Below are positions 1-6,638 of a stretch of 13,196 bases of DNA, piece after piece. The notes under the pieces are model-generated. The model had not been told where the DNA came from, did no database searches, and saw only the letters and a list, made by a program, of their open reading frames with translations. The stretch comes from Thermomicrobiaceae bacterium (GTDB taxonomy: Bacteria > Chloroflexota > Chloroflexia > Thermomicrobiales > Thermomicrobiaceae), in assembly GCA_025966355.1 (NCBI GenBank), contig JAICWZ010000012.1, forward strand, positions 1 through 13,196, read 5' to 3'. Each line of letters starts with the position of its first letter. Positions within the stretch are counted from its first letter, which is position 1. The translations under genes and the position numbers were made by a program.

Positions 1-15
1 ACACCGCAGACCATC

Positions 16-46
16 GCCCGAGCGCTCCGCGCCGGGCGTATTTTTT
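16..46 (+). terminator. Rho-independent terminator of a gene upstream of the window
   Basis: A GC-rich hairpin is followed by a T run. GCCCG (16-20) pairs with CGGGC (33-37), and GCGC (22-25) pairs with GCGC (29-32), with one bulged A at 21 and a TCC loop. Six T residues follow at 41-46 after GTA. This is the classic intrinsic terminator layout on the + strand. No complete gene precedes it here, so it most likely ends a transcript whose gene lies to the left. Confidence 0.8.
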
Positions 47-221
47 GCATCCACATCGCGTTTTCGCGCTCAGTTCCGGTACTCCGGTCCTAACAATGCT
101 CGGTCTGGGAAGAAAGCACTACCAGTACCGACAAACAAGGTATTGAACCGCCTGTCAGAACGCGGAAAGATCAACTGGTGCCAACGTGGCAACGGGTTCC
201 GCGATACAGGAGGTTCCGACA
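47..221 (+). promoter_or_regulatory. Leader region of the exported protein, with a strong RBS that sets a TTG start
   Basis: No gene is supported between the terminator and position 222. A perfect AGGAGG lies at 208-213, eight bases before an in-frame TTG at 222. That makes TTG a better start than the upstream in-frame GTG at 186, which has only a distant GGAAAG. A weak candidate -35 (TTGAAC, 143-148) is followed 17 nt later by AAAGAT, a poor -10, so the promoter itself is not convincingly located. Confidence 0.55.
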
Positions 222-1688
222 TTGGGGTGGTTTGCACGGTCTTTTGCACTCGTCGCCGTCGCTGGTCTTTGGATTGTCGGTATCATGCCGGTTGCCGCCG
301 CCTCGAATACAGAGACCCATTTTGGCGACACCTGGGCACACGACGATCAGCCGGTTGCCGCCGGCCAGGTGAACCGGACGTGGATGTGGGGACCATCCGC
401 GGAGGGCGCGCCACTGTCGGAATCGTACGCGCAATCTCCCAACAACCAGCGCGAGGTGCAGTACTTCGACAAGACGCGGATGGAAATCACGCATCCCAAC
501 GGCGACGCCTCCTCGATCTGGTACGTCACCAACGGCTTGCTCGCCAAAGAGCTGATCACCGGTCAGATGCAAACGGGCGATAACACGTTCGAAACGCGCC
601 AACCGGCGCGGATCAACGTCGCCGGCGACGCGGGCGATCCCAACGGCCCGACCTACGCCACGTTCAACGCGTTGATGAATGCCGGTGCGACTCCCAACGG
701 CTGGACGATCATCCAAACCGTCAATCGCTCGGGAAATATCGGTTCAGACCAAAACCTCGGAAGCTTCGGCGTGACGGCGGTCGATGTCGGATCGCCGACC
801 AAGCACACGGTCGCCTCGGTCTTCTGGGGCTTCATGAACAGCAGCGGCACCGTGTACCAGAACGGCAATTACGTCGCGTCCAAACTCTTCGACAACCCGT
901 TCTACGCCACCGGCTATCCGTTGACCGAGCCATATTGGACCAACGTGCTCGTTGGCGGCGTCCAGAAGCAGGTGCTGGTGCAGGTCTTTGAACGGCGCGT
1001 GCTCACCTACACCCCGAGCAATCCCGACGGCTGGAAGGTCGAAGCGGGCAACGTCGGCCAGCACTACTACCAGTGGCGCTACGGTAAGCCGGCGCTCCCG
1101 CAGTCGACCGTCTCGAACCCGTCCGAGGTTCAGAACGTCGCCTCGCATTCGAACGGGAACGTCGTACAGGATCCTGCACCAACGCCGGCGACGATCGGCT
1201 CGCTCACGTTCCAGCACGCCACCTTCCAATACTACGAGGTGCATGGGTCGACGGCGGATGAGCTGCGGGCAGGCATGGCGCAGGCAGGGCCACACGGCTC
1301 AGGCGGGGCTGAATTCGCGGCAAACACATCCTGGCAGTTCCACTGGAGCTGGAATCAATCGACATCAGGCGGCGTCTGTCATCCGACCAACGTCCAGATC
1401 ACCTACAGCATCACGATCGAGTTCCCGCACTGGGCGCTGCCGGCCGATGCGGCGCCAGGGTTGGTCGATCGCTGGACAGCATTTACGCAATCGCTCGCGA
1501 CGCACGAAGACGGTCATGCGGTGCGCGTCATCCAGAACGCCGGTACCGTCGCCGACGCGATCTCCGCCGCCTCGTGCGCCAACGCGTCGGCCGCCGCGCA
1601 AGCGGCGCTCAACTCGATCCAGCAGATCAACGATCAGTACGACATCGACACCAACCACGGCGCGACCCAGGGAGCCGTCTGGCCGTAG
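222..1688 (+). CDS. Exported protein with C-terminal DUF922 zinc-protease-like domain
   Basis: Starting at TTG 222 the product is 488 aa. It opens with a signal peptide (positively charged WFAR, hydrophobic stretch 8-22, probable cleavage after the PVAAA near residue 27), so it should be exported or lipid-surface located. Residues about 30-290 form a module with YFDKTRMEI, SSIWYVTNGLL and a closing HYYQWRYG, which I associate with Chloroflexota secreted proteins but cannot name. A Pro/Ser/Asn-rich linker (about 291-325) leads to residues 330-488, which match DUF922 (predicted secreted Zn-dependent proteases): YYEVHGSTADELR, a Trp-rich strand pair, the HExxH-type motif HEDGH at 428-432, and a closing DTNHGATQG with another possible His ligand. 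C386 and C452 could form a disulfide. Peptidase activity is inferred from the motif and the substrate is unknown. The gene stands alone and is convergent with the next one. Confidence 0.85.
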   Translation: MGWFARSFALVAVAGLWIVGIMPVAAASNTETHFGDTWAHDDQPVAAGQVNRTWMWGPSAEGAPLSESYAQSPNNQREVQYFDKTRMEITHPNGDASSIWYVTNGLLAKELITGQMQTGDNTFETRQPARINVAGDAGDPNGPTYATFNALMNAGATPNGWTIIQTVNRSGNIGSDQNLGSFGVTAVDVGSPTKHTVASVFWGFMNSSGTVYQNGNYVASKLFDNPFYATGYPLTEPYWTNVLVGGVQKQVLVQVFERRVLTYTPSNPDGWKVEAGNVGQHYYQWRYGKPALPQSTVSNPSEVQNVASHSNGNVVQDPAPTPATIGSLTFQHATFQYYEVHGSTADELRAGMAQAGPHGSGGAEFAANTSWQFHWSWNQSTSGGVCHPTNVQITYSITIEFPHWALPADAAPGLVDRWTAFTQSLATHEDGHAVRVIQNAGTVADAISAASCANASAAAQAALNSIQQINDQYDIDTNHGATQGAVWP

Positions 1689-1698
1689 GCCACGAGAG

Positions 1699-1756
1699 CG
1701 CCATGAACGTCGCCCCAGCGGGGAATGCCCATGTAGGGACGCCATGAATGTCGTCC
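1699..1756. repeat. Degenerate REP-like palindrome with flanking 14-nt direct repeats
   Basis: A 14-nt sequence CGCCATGAAYGTCG occurs at 1699-1712 and 1740-1753 with one difference. Between the copies lies a CCCC-AGC-GGGG hairpin (1713-1723). The second copy sits inside an imperfect palindrome: GGACG (1737-1741) pairs with CGTCC (1752-1756) around a TGAA-like loop. The element fills most of the 112-nt gap between two convergent stop codons. It resembles a decayed REP or MITE-like repeat and could act as a bidirectional transcription end, but there is no T run. Only two copies exist, so it is not a CRISPR. Confidence 0.45.
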
Positions 1757-1800
1757 TCGTCGCCCGCCGCCAACGTCAACGAAACAGCAATTACGTCGCC

Positions 1801-3102
1801 CTAGAACGCGCCGCCGATCAACGGGTAGAGCAGCCGCTCCCAGTCGCGCCGGACGACCTCGCGCAGCCGCTCGGTGGTCACGATGCGAATGACGCGGCGA
1901 TGCTCTTCGTAGCGCTTCAAGTCCTCGTCGCCGAGTCCGACGACATCGACCCAGGGCATCAGCCGCCGGAAGCCGACCGGCGGCTGGTCGAAGCTGACCC
2001 AAACGTCGGTGCGCCAGCGCTCCGGCTTCGGGATATCGATCAGAATTTCGTGCGAGGCGACCGGACAACCGAGATCGGCTTCCAGCTGCCGGGCGATGCC
2101 GACTTCGACGGCGCGACGCTGAGCGGGGTCGCCGTAGAGCGCATTGAGATGGCCGAAAAGGTCTCCGGCACGCGCGCTGATCTCGATGGCGCGTTTATGC
2201 AAGCGGCGTGTGTGCAACGCCCCGATCAGATCACGCGTAGATTCGGGCATCGACTCGGCGCTCAGCACCTGCGTCAGCGTGTTGTCGTCATGTCGAGTCA
2301 GCATGTCCGACGACATGCAGCCGGCCAACAGCGCTTCCTGTACGGCGCGCAGGAGCATCACCATGCAGGCGCGATTGGTGTGGTGCCAGTAGACGTTGTC
2401 GAACATCTCCTGCCGGGCGTTGATGAGCGAGTAGAGCGGACTGATCCCCTTGTCATTGACAACGATCTGCCGCCGGCCGTCGATCTCGGCCACCCGCAAT
2501 GCATTCAGCAGACGCGGCGTATCGACGCCCCCGTACGGAACGTTGCAGTTGCGCGCATCGCGTGGCAGGTAGTCAAGCTTGTCGACGTCGAGCGCGCCGC
2601 TCAGCAGACCGCGCAGCAGCCGATCATCATCCGGCAGATCGCCGCACGGGTTGATGAAATTCGCCACACGCGCCGGATCGACTTGCCAGTCCGATGTCAT
2701 TACGCGGGCCACATCGCCATGCTCGATGATGCTCCGCCCCACCTCTTCGTGCGAGCGGACCGGCGGGCCAAGCTCTTCGATGGCGTGGCTGAACGGGTAA
2801 TGCCCGATATCGTGCAACAAAGCGGCGGCCAACGCGGTTCGTCGCGCCTCCCTGCTCACCCAATTCGACCCCTGCACGCGCTCAAGCGCCGCCAGCGCCT
2901 GTTGCATCAGGTAATAGACGCCGAGTGAGTGTTCGAAGCGTGAATGTTTGGCGCCGGGCCAGATCTTACTGACGAATCCGAGCTGCTGAATGCGGTCGAG
3001 CCGCAGAAACGCCTCGGTCTCGATGAGCGCGACATCCGCCGCGGTGAGTGGAATCAGATCGTAGAGACTGTCGCGAATCTGTGTCGTGATGCAATCGGCC
3101 AT
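1801..3102 (-). CDS. HD-domain phosphohydrolase (SAMHD1/COG1078-like dNTPase family)
   Basis: The 433-aa product has the length and motif order of COG1078 HD superfamily phosphohydrolases. SRFEHSLGV gives the first metal His (H58), LLHDIGH gives the HD pair (H97, D98), and LDVDKLDYLPRD (from about residue 171) gives the distal Asp (D174) with the Lys, Tyr and Asp that contact the triphosphate in SAMHD1-type enzymes. Relatives hydrolyse dNTPs to deoxynucleoside and triphosphate, so a cytosolic role in nucleotide pool control is likely, although specificity cannot be read from sequence. ATG 3102 is preceded by GAGG with a short 4-nt spacer. The gene is divergent from proline dehydrogenase and has no operon partner in the window. 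Confidence 0.85.
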   Translation of the reverse strand: MADCITTQIRDSLYDLIPLTAADVALIETEAFLRLDRIQQLGFVSKIWPGAKHSRFEHSLGVYYLMQQALAALERVQGSNWVSREARRTALAAALLHDIGHYPFSHAIEELGPPVRSHEEVGRSIIEHGDVARVMTSDWQVDPARVANFINPCGDLPDDDRLLRGLLSGALDVDKLDYLPRDARNCNVPYGGVDTPRLLNALRVAEIDGRRQIVVNDKGISPLYSLINARQEMFDNVYWHHTNRACMVMLLRAVQEALLAGCMSSDMLTRHDDNTLTQVLSAESMPESTRDLIGALHTRRLHKRAIEISARAGDLFGHLNALYGDPAQRRAVEVGIARQLEADLGCPVASHEILIDIPKPERWRTDVWVSFDQPPVGFRRLMPWVDVVGLGDEDLKRYEEHRRVIRIVTTERLREVVRRDWERLLYPLIGGAF

Positions 3103-3257
3103 ATGTCCTCACGACTGAGCGTCGTTTCCGATCGTCCAATTGTATCCGAACTGATGTTCGTATGCGATATCCGGCTCACAGGCATCCGCCTCACGCGTGC
3201 TACACTGCGAGAGAGGCGCCTGGTGGTGCTGCAGCGGAAAGGAATCGGCGTTCAGCC
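3103..3257. promoter_or_regulatory. Divergent intergenic region between HD hydrolase and proline dehydrogenase
   Basis: This 155-nt region must hold promoters for both genes. On the minus strand TACAAT (complement of 3139-3144) is a good -10 for the HD gene, about 37 nt ahead of its ATG, but no clear -35 lies at 16-18 nt. On the plus strand TACACT near 3211 is a possible -10 for proline dehydrogenase, also without a convincing -35. An AAGGA at 3239-3243 lies 14 nt before ATG 3258. I see no operator-like palindrome. Confidence 0.35.
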
Positions 3258-4172
3258 ATGCTCAGGTCGATCATGCTCGGACTTGCCGGCAACGAGAAGG
3301 TCAGTCATCTGGTCCGAGAGAACAGCATCTCGAAGGGGCTCGCGCTCCGTTTCGTGGCTGGTGAAACGTTCGAAGAAGCGCTTGATATCGTGCGCCGCCA
3401 GAATGAGGCCGGTCTGGCCGTCACGCTCGACGCGCTCGGCGAGAACGTCAGTGGCGAAGCCGAAGCCGCCGCTGCCTCACAGCAATACCTGACGATGCTC
3501 GACGGCATCGCCAGCGCCAAGCTGAACAGCACGCTATCCCTCAAACTGACGATGCTCGGTCTTGATATCTCCGACGACCTCTGCCGGGCCAATCTGCGTC
3601 CGGTACTCGAGCACGCCCGCGACCTCGACACCTTCGTGCGCATCGATATGGAAGGCGCCGTCTATACCCGACGCACGCTCGATCTCTTCTACGGCTTTCA
3701 CGAGGAGTTCGGCGATCACGTCGGCATCGTCTTGCAGTCGTATCTCTATCGCACCGGTCTCGATGTCGAGAAGGCGATCGACCGGAAGGCGCGTGTGCGG
3801 CTGGTGAAAGGCGCATACGCCGAACCGCCGGCCGTCGCCTACCCGCGCAAAGAGACGGTCGATGCCGCCTACCGCAGCGAAATGGAGCAGCTGCTCGAAG
3901 CGGGCAACTATCCGGCGATCGCCACGCACGACGAGGCGCTGATCGAAGCGGCGCGCGATTACGTGGCGCGCCAGCACATCCCCTACGATCGCTTCGAGTT
4001 CCAGATGCTCTATGGCATCCGTCGCGACCTGCAGGAACAGCTCGTCAAGGCGGGCTACAACGTCCGCGTCTACACGCCGTTCGGGCGCCAGTGGTACCCC
4101 TACTTCATGCGCCGCATGGCCGAGCGGCCGGCCAATCTCTTCTTTGTTCTGAAAAATCTGGCGCGATCTTGA
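3258..4172 (+). CDS. Monofunctional proline dehydrogenase
   Basis: The enzyme oxidises L-proline to pyrroline-5-carboxylate with FAD, the first step of proline catabolism, and passes electrons to the respiratory chain. From ATG 3258 the product is 304 aa and lines up with the compact Thermus-type enzyme from its first residues (MLGLAG near the N-terminus, then RFVAGETFEEAL). Active-site motifs are in order: LSLKLTMLGLD (K96), RIDMEG (D130), GIVLQSYLYRT (Q160), RLVKGAY (R181, K184), ATHD (H224), FEFQMLYG, and the proline-carboxylate-binding WYPYFMRRMAERP (R285, R286). The frame stays open upstream to 3162, but that extension has no family similarity. No pyrroline-5-carboxylate dehydrogenase lies beside it, so the second step is encoded elsewhere. 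Its stop is 6 nt from the convergent stop of the next gene. Confidence 0.93.
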   Translation: MLRSIMLGLAGNEKVSHLVRENSISKGLALRFVAGETFEEALDIVRRQNEAGLAVTLDALGENVSGEAEAAAASQQYLTMLDGIASAKLNSTLSLKLTMLGLDISDDLCRANLRPVLEHARDLDTFVRIDMEGAVYTRRTLDLFYGFHEEFGDHVGIVLQSYLYRTGLDVEKAIDRKARVRLVKGAYAEPPAVAYPRKETVDAAYRSEMEQLLEAGNYPAIATHDEALIEAARDYVARQHIPYDRFEFQMLYGIRRDLQEQLVKAGYNVRVYTPFGRQWYPYFMRRMAERPANLFFVLKNLARS

Positions 4173-4178
4173 GGCGGT

Positions 4179-4448
4179 TTAGTCCAGCGGCAGCATATAG
4201 ATGCGAACACCCGACTGCACCAGACGGTTGAGCATGTAGACGCGCGTCTCGAGGCCGATGCGCCCGACCGGGACGATCATCTTGACGCCTTCGAGATCGG
4301 CCTTCGCCTTGATCCATTCGCGGAACTGCCGATCCGACATCTGCGCAACCGTCAGGTTAATCGTGCCGATCCCGTCTTCGCGCGGCACGACGATGTAGAT
4401 GCGGCTGAGGTCGAACAGGGTAACCTCTTGATGCGGATTCTGGCTCAT
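4179..4448 (-). CDS. Small conserved-looking protein of unknown function
   Basis: The 89-aa product is not one I recognise. It has no signal peptide or membrane segment. The pattern suggests a small alpha/beta fold: strand (SRIYIVVP), strand (GTINLTVA), helix (DRQFREWIKAKA), strand (GVKMIVPVG), helix (TRVYMLNRLVQ) and a closing strand (GVRIYMLP). Its ATG at 4448 has only a weak GGGA about 7 nt upstream. It lies 24 nt downstream of the TerC-family gene on the same strand, so co-transcription is likely. Its stop is 6 nt from the convergent proline dehydrogenase stop. Codon pattern and tight packing support a real gene, but function cannot be assigned. Confidence 0.65.
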   Translation of the reverse strand: MSQNPHQEVTLFDLSRIYIVVPREDGIGTINLTVAQMSDRQFREWIKAKADLEGVKMIVPVGRIGLETRVYMLNRLVQSGVRIYMLPLD

Positions 4449-4451
4449 CTC

Positions 4452-4465
4452 AGCGTCCCAACGCT
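4452..4465 (-). other. Small hairpin between the TerC-family gene and the 89-aa gene
   Basis: AGCGT (4452-4456) and ACGCT (4461-4465) form a 5-bp stem around a 4-nt loop, in the 24-nt gap just ahead of the 89-aa gene's start. The structure would overlap its weak ribosome site, so it might lower translation of the second gene or trim the message. It has no T run and is not an intrinsic terminator. The stem is short enough to be chance. Confidence 0.25.
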
Positions 4466-4472
4466 CAACCCG

Positions 4473-5186
4473 TTACAGCGGATGCTGGCTGCTCGCTTGC
4501 CGGCTGCTCGATGCGCTCTCCTTGTCGCGATCACGCCGCCAGCGCAGGACGGTCGGCGTCAGGATGATCGCCAAGCCAATCAGGGAGAGAACGATCAGCA
4601 GCGGCATGTGTAGGCTTTCGTCGATCGAACCCCCCACCAGTTTGTCGTCAGCGATCATACTCGCGGCCGTCACCGCCAACACCCCGGCCCCGCCGATCAT
4701 CAACCACGGGAAGCGGTTGAGCAGGCGAGCCAGATAGTTGCTCCCGATCAGGATGAACGGCATCGAAGCACCTAGGCCGAAGAGGAGCAGTTCGATACTG
4801 CCGTGCGCCGCGCCGGCGACGGCCAGCATATTATCGAGGCTCATGACTGCATCGGCCACGATGATCGTCCGTATCGCCGAGATGAGTGAATCGCCCGACG
4901 TGACCTGATGAGCGTCGCTGTCATCATTCAACAGCTTGTAGGCGATCCACACGAGAATGAGCCCGCCGCCCGCCTCAAGTAAGGGTACGTGAAGGAAGAG
5001 CGCCGCGACCGCCGTGAAGACGATGCGGAGAACGATCGCCCCGGCGCCGCCCAGGATAATCGCCATACGTCGCTGTTTGGGTGGGAGCGTCCGCGACGCC
5101 ATCCCGATCACCAGCGCGTTATCCCCACTCAGAATGACATTAATGAAGATAATCGCGAGAATTTGCGTCAAGAGATCGAGACTCAT
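4473..5186 (-). CDS. TerC/YjbE-family integral membrane protein, probable metal (Mn) exporter
   Basis: The 237-aa product has about seven hydrophobic segments and the two family-defining acidic pairs: VILSGDNALVIG (D22, N23) near the N-terminus and VMSLDNMLAVAG (D118, N119) in the middle, reflecting the internal repeat of TerC proteins. YjbE/YkoY-type relatives export Mn2+ or load metal onto exported enzymes. The C-terminus after the last membrane segment is charged and Ser/Gln rich, hence probably a cytosolic tail. AGGAG lies 4 nt before ATG 5186. Many relatives are controlled by the yybP-ykoY manganese riboswitch, but I see no such motif in the sequence upstream. The following 89-aa gene is probably in the same operon. 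Confidence 0.88.
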   Translation of the reverse strand: MSLDLLTQILAIIFINVILSGDNALVIGMASRTLPPKQRRMAIILGGAGAIVLRIVFTAVAALFLHVPLLEAGGGLILVWIAYKLLNDDSDAHQVTSGDSLISAIRTIIVADAVMSLDNMLAVAGAAHGSIELLLFGLGASMPFILIGSNYLARLLNRFPWLMIGGAGVLAVTAASMIADDKLVGGSIDESLHMPLLIVLSLIGLAIILTPTVLRWRRDRDKESASSSRQASSQHPL

Positions 5187-5368
5187 GCCACTCCTGAGGT
5201 GCTCTGCGGCGTTCGTGCCGACTGTAACTCCGCCCCACCGCTCATCCTACCATGCGAGCCGCGTCGCTTCGGCGTGATGAGACCGCCATTCAGGTCCAAT
5301 TTGCGCGAAGCGATCTGTTATTATGCCGCCAGTATGCGACCAGATCCTGGAGGAGAAAGGATGACTGT
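5187..5368. promoter_or_regulatory. Divergent promoter region of the TerC gene and the M20 operon
   Basis: For the rightward operon a TATTAT (5319-5324, five of six -10 consensus bases) lies about 45 nt before the first start, but no good -35 sits at the usual distance. A purine-rich ribosome-binding stretch GGAGGAGAAAGG occupies 5349-5360. For the leftward gene only the ribosome site near its ATG is clear. Neither promoter is firmly located. Confidence 0.35.
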
Positions 5369-5372
5369 TTGA
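5361..5372 (+). other. Possible three-codon leader ORF overlapping the first M20 start
   Basis: ATG ACT GTT TGA follows GGAGGAG at an ideal 5-nt spacing, and its TGA overlaps the TTG start of the first amidohydrolase in a TTGA junction. The amidohydrolase TTG has its own AAAGGA seven bases upstream. The arrangement could make initiation at TTG depend on ribosomes finishing the minimal ORF. It could equally be a chance ATG in a purine-rich leader. Confidence 0.3.
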
Positions 5373-6625
5373 GCGTGATCGACCGGATTGAGATCACTCC
5401 GGAGCTGGATTCCTGGCTGCGTGAGACGCGGCGCTACATCCATATGAATCCGGAGCTCTCATTGGATGAGACGAATACCGCACGGCTCGTTTCGGGCCAT
5501 CTAAAAGAACTGGGCATCAAACACAAGACCGGCGTCGGTGGCGATGGCCGGCCGTTTCTGGCCGACCCAAAGGTGCTCGAAGCAGCTGGCTTTCAATTGA
5601 AGCCGATGACCGGCGGCACCGGGTTGCTGGCGACGATTGAAGGTCGTGCACCGGGCAAGACGCTGTTGATCCGCGCCGACATGGATGCGCTGCCGATCGT
5701 CGAGCAGAACGACACGCCGTATCGCTCGACCAAAACCGGTGCGATGCACGCCTGCGGTCATGACGCGCACACGACGGTCCTGATGGGCGTGGCCGAAGTG
5801 CTCAACGGGCTGCGCGACCAGTTCGACGGAACGGTCAAGCTGATGTTCCAGCCGGGTGAGGAAGGCTCGGCCGGGGCGCTCGCCATGATCCATGACGGCA
5901 TTCTTGATGATCCGCCGGTCGATGCCGCGCTTGCGCTGCACGTCGATAACGAGATTCCGGTCGGTTCGATCGGTGTCGCCGCCGGAACGCTGATGGCGAA
6001 CGGCGACGTCATGCGCGTTGTCGTGCACGGCGTCGGTGGGCACGCGGCCTTTCCGCATAGGGCGGTCGATCCAGTTGTCGTCAGCGCGCACATCCTGGTG
6101 GCGCTGCAGGAGATCGTCAGTCGCGAGATCGACCCGTTCGATTCCGCCGTCGTCACCTTCGGCGCCATCAATTCCGGAACGCAGAACAACATCATCCCAG
6201 CGAGCGCCCGGCTCGAAGGTACGGTGCGCACCTTCAAGGCGAGCGTCCAGGATCATATCGAACGCCGTATCGGTGAGATCGCACGCGGCGTCGCCGAGTC
6301 GATGCGTGCCGAGGCGGACGTGAGCTATCTGCGCTGGTATCCATCGCTGACGAATGACGAAACGATGAGCGAGATTGTGCGCGAGGCCGCGACCGAACGA
6401 CTCGGTGCCGACCACGTGACCACGCTCGAACCGACCTTCGGCGGCGAGGACTTCGCTTTTGTCTCGCAGAAGGTTCCGAGCTGCATGTTCCGCCTCGGCG
6501 TCGCCAACGCCGAGCGCGGCATCACCTATTCGGTGCATCACCCGCGCTTCGATCTGGACGAAGATGCCCTGGCGGTCGGGGTCGAAGTGATGTGCGCCGC
6601 CGCGCTGCGCTACTTGAACAGCTAG
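5369..6625 (+). CDS. M20D-family amidohydrolase, paralogue 1 of 3
   Basis: Zinc- or manganese-dependent hydrolase of the M20D group (N-acyl-amino-acid amidohydrolase, hippurate hydrolase, IAA-amino-acid hydrolase). TTG 5369 gives 418 aa and an N-terminus that aligns without gaps to both neighbours. Motifs are ADMDALP (103-109), ACGHD with ligands C129 and H131, EEG with catalytic E164 and ligand E165, ALHV with H191, GHAA in the lid/dimerisation domain (H226), GTVRT, GGEDFAF and the final HHPRFD (H390). It has no signal peptide, so it is cytosolic. It is the most divergent copy (about 278 of 418 residues match copy 2, counted by eye), with PGEEGS instead of PAEEGP, LRWYP instead of LRGYP, and a different 193-222 stretch. 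First gene of the operon. The exact substrate is unknown. Confidence 0.9.
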   Translation: MSVIDRIEITPELDSWLRETRRYIHMNPELSLDETNTARLVSGHLKELGIKHKTGVGGDGRPFLADPKVLEAAGFQLKPMTGGTGLLATIEGRAPGKTLLIRADMDALPIVEQNDTPYRSTKTGAMHACGHDAHTTVLMGVAEVLNGLRDQFDGTVKLMFQPGEEGSAGALAMIHDGILDDPPVDAALALHVDNEIPVGSIGVAAGTLMANGDVMRVVVHGVGGHAAFPHRAVDPVVVSAHILVALQEIVSREIDPFDSAVVTFGAINSGTQNNIIPASARLEGTVRTFKASVQDHIERRIGEIARGVAESMRAEADVSYLRWYPSLTNDETMSEIVREAATERLGADHVTTLEPTFGGEDFAFVSQKVPSCMFRLGVANAERGITYSVHHPRFDLDEDALAVGVEVMCAAALRYLNS

Positions 6626-6638
6626 AGGAGCAAACGAT

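Noticed and set aside
1699..1753. Two direct repeats with a 27-nt interval, considered as a CRISPR remnant.
   Set aside because: There are only two 14-nt imperfect copies, no further units and no cas genes. A palindromic repeat explains them better.
952..2928. Very long open frame on the + strand (about 658 codons) spanning the end of the exported protein and the HD hydrolase.
   Set aside because: Its first part is a low-complexity Arg/Ser/Pro translation of the DUF922 gene in another frame, and the rest is antisense to a clearly conserved HD-domain gene. This is a common artefact in GC-rich DNA.
3162..3257. Extended N-terminus of proline dehydrogenase from an upstream ATG at 3162.
   Set aside because: The extra 32 residues lie in the promoter region and have no family similarity. 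ATG 3258 gives the usual compact length and N-terminus.
5187..5330. Possible yybP-ykoY riboswitch upstream of the TerC/YjbE gene.
   Set aside because: I looked for the conserved GGGGAGTA element on the minus strand of this stretch and did not find it.
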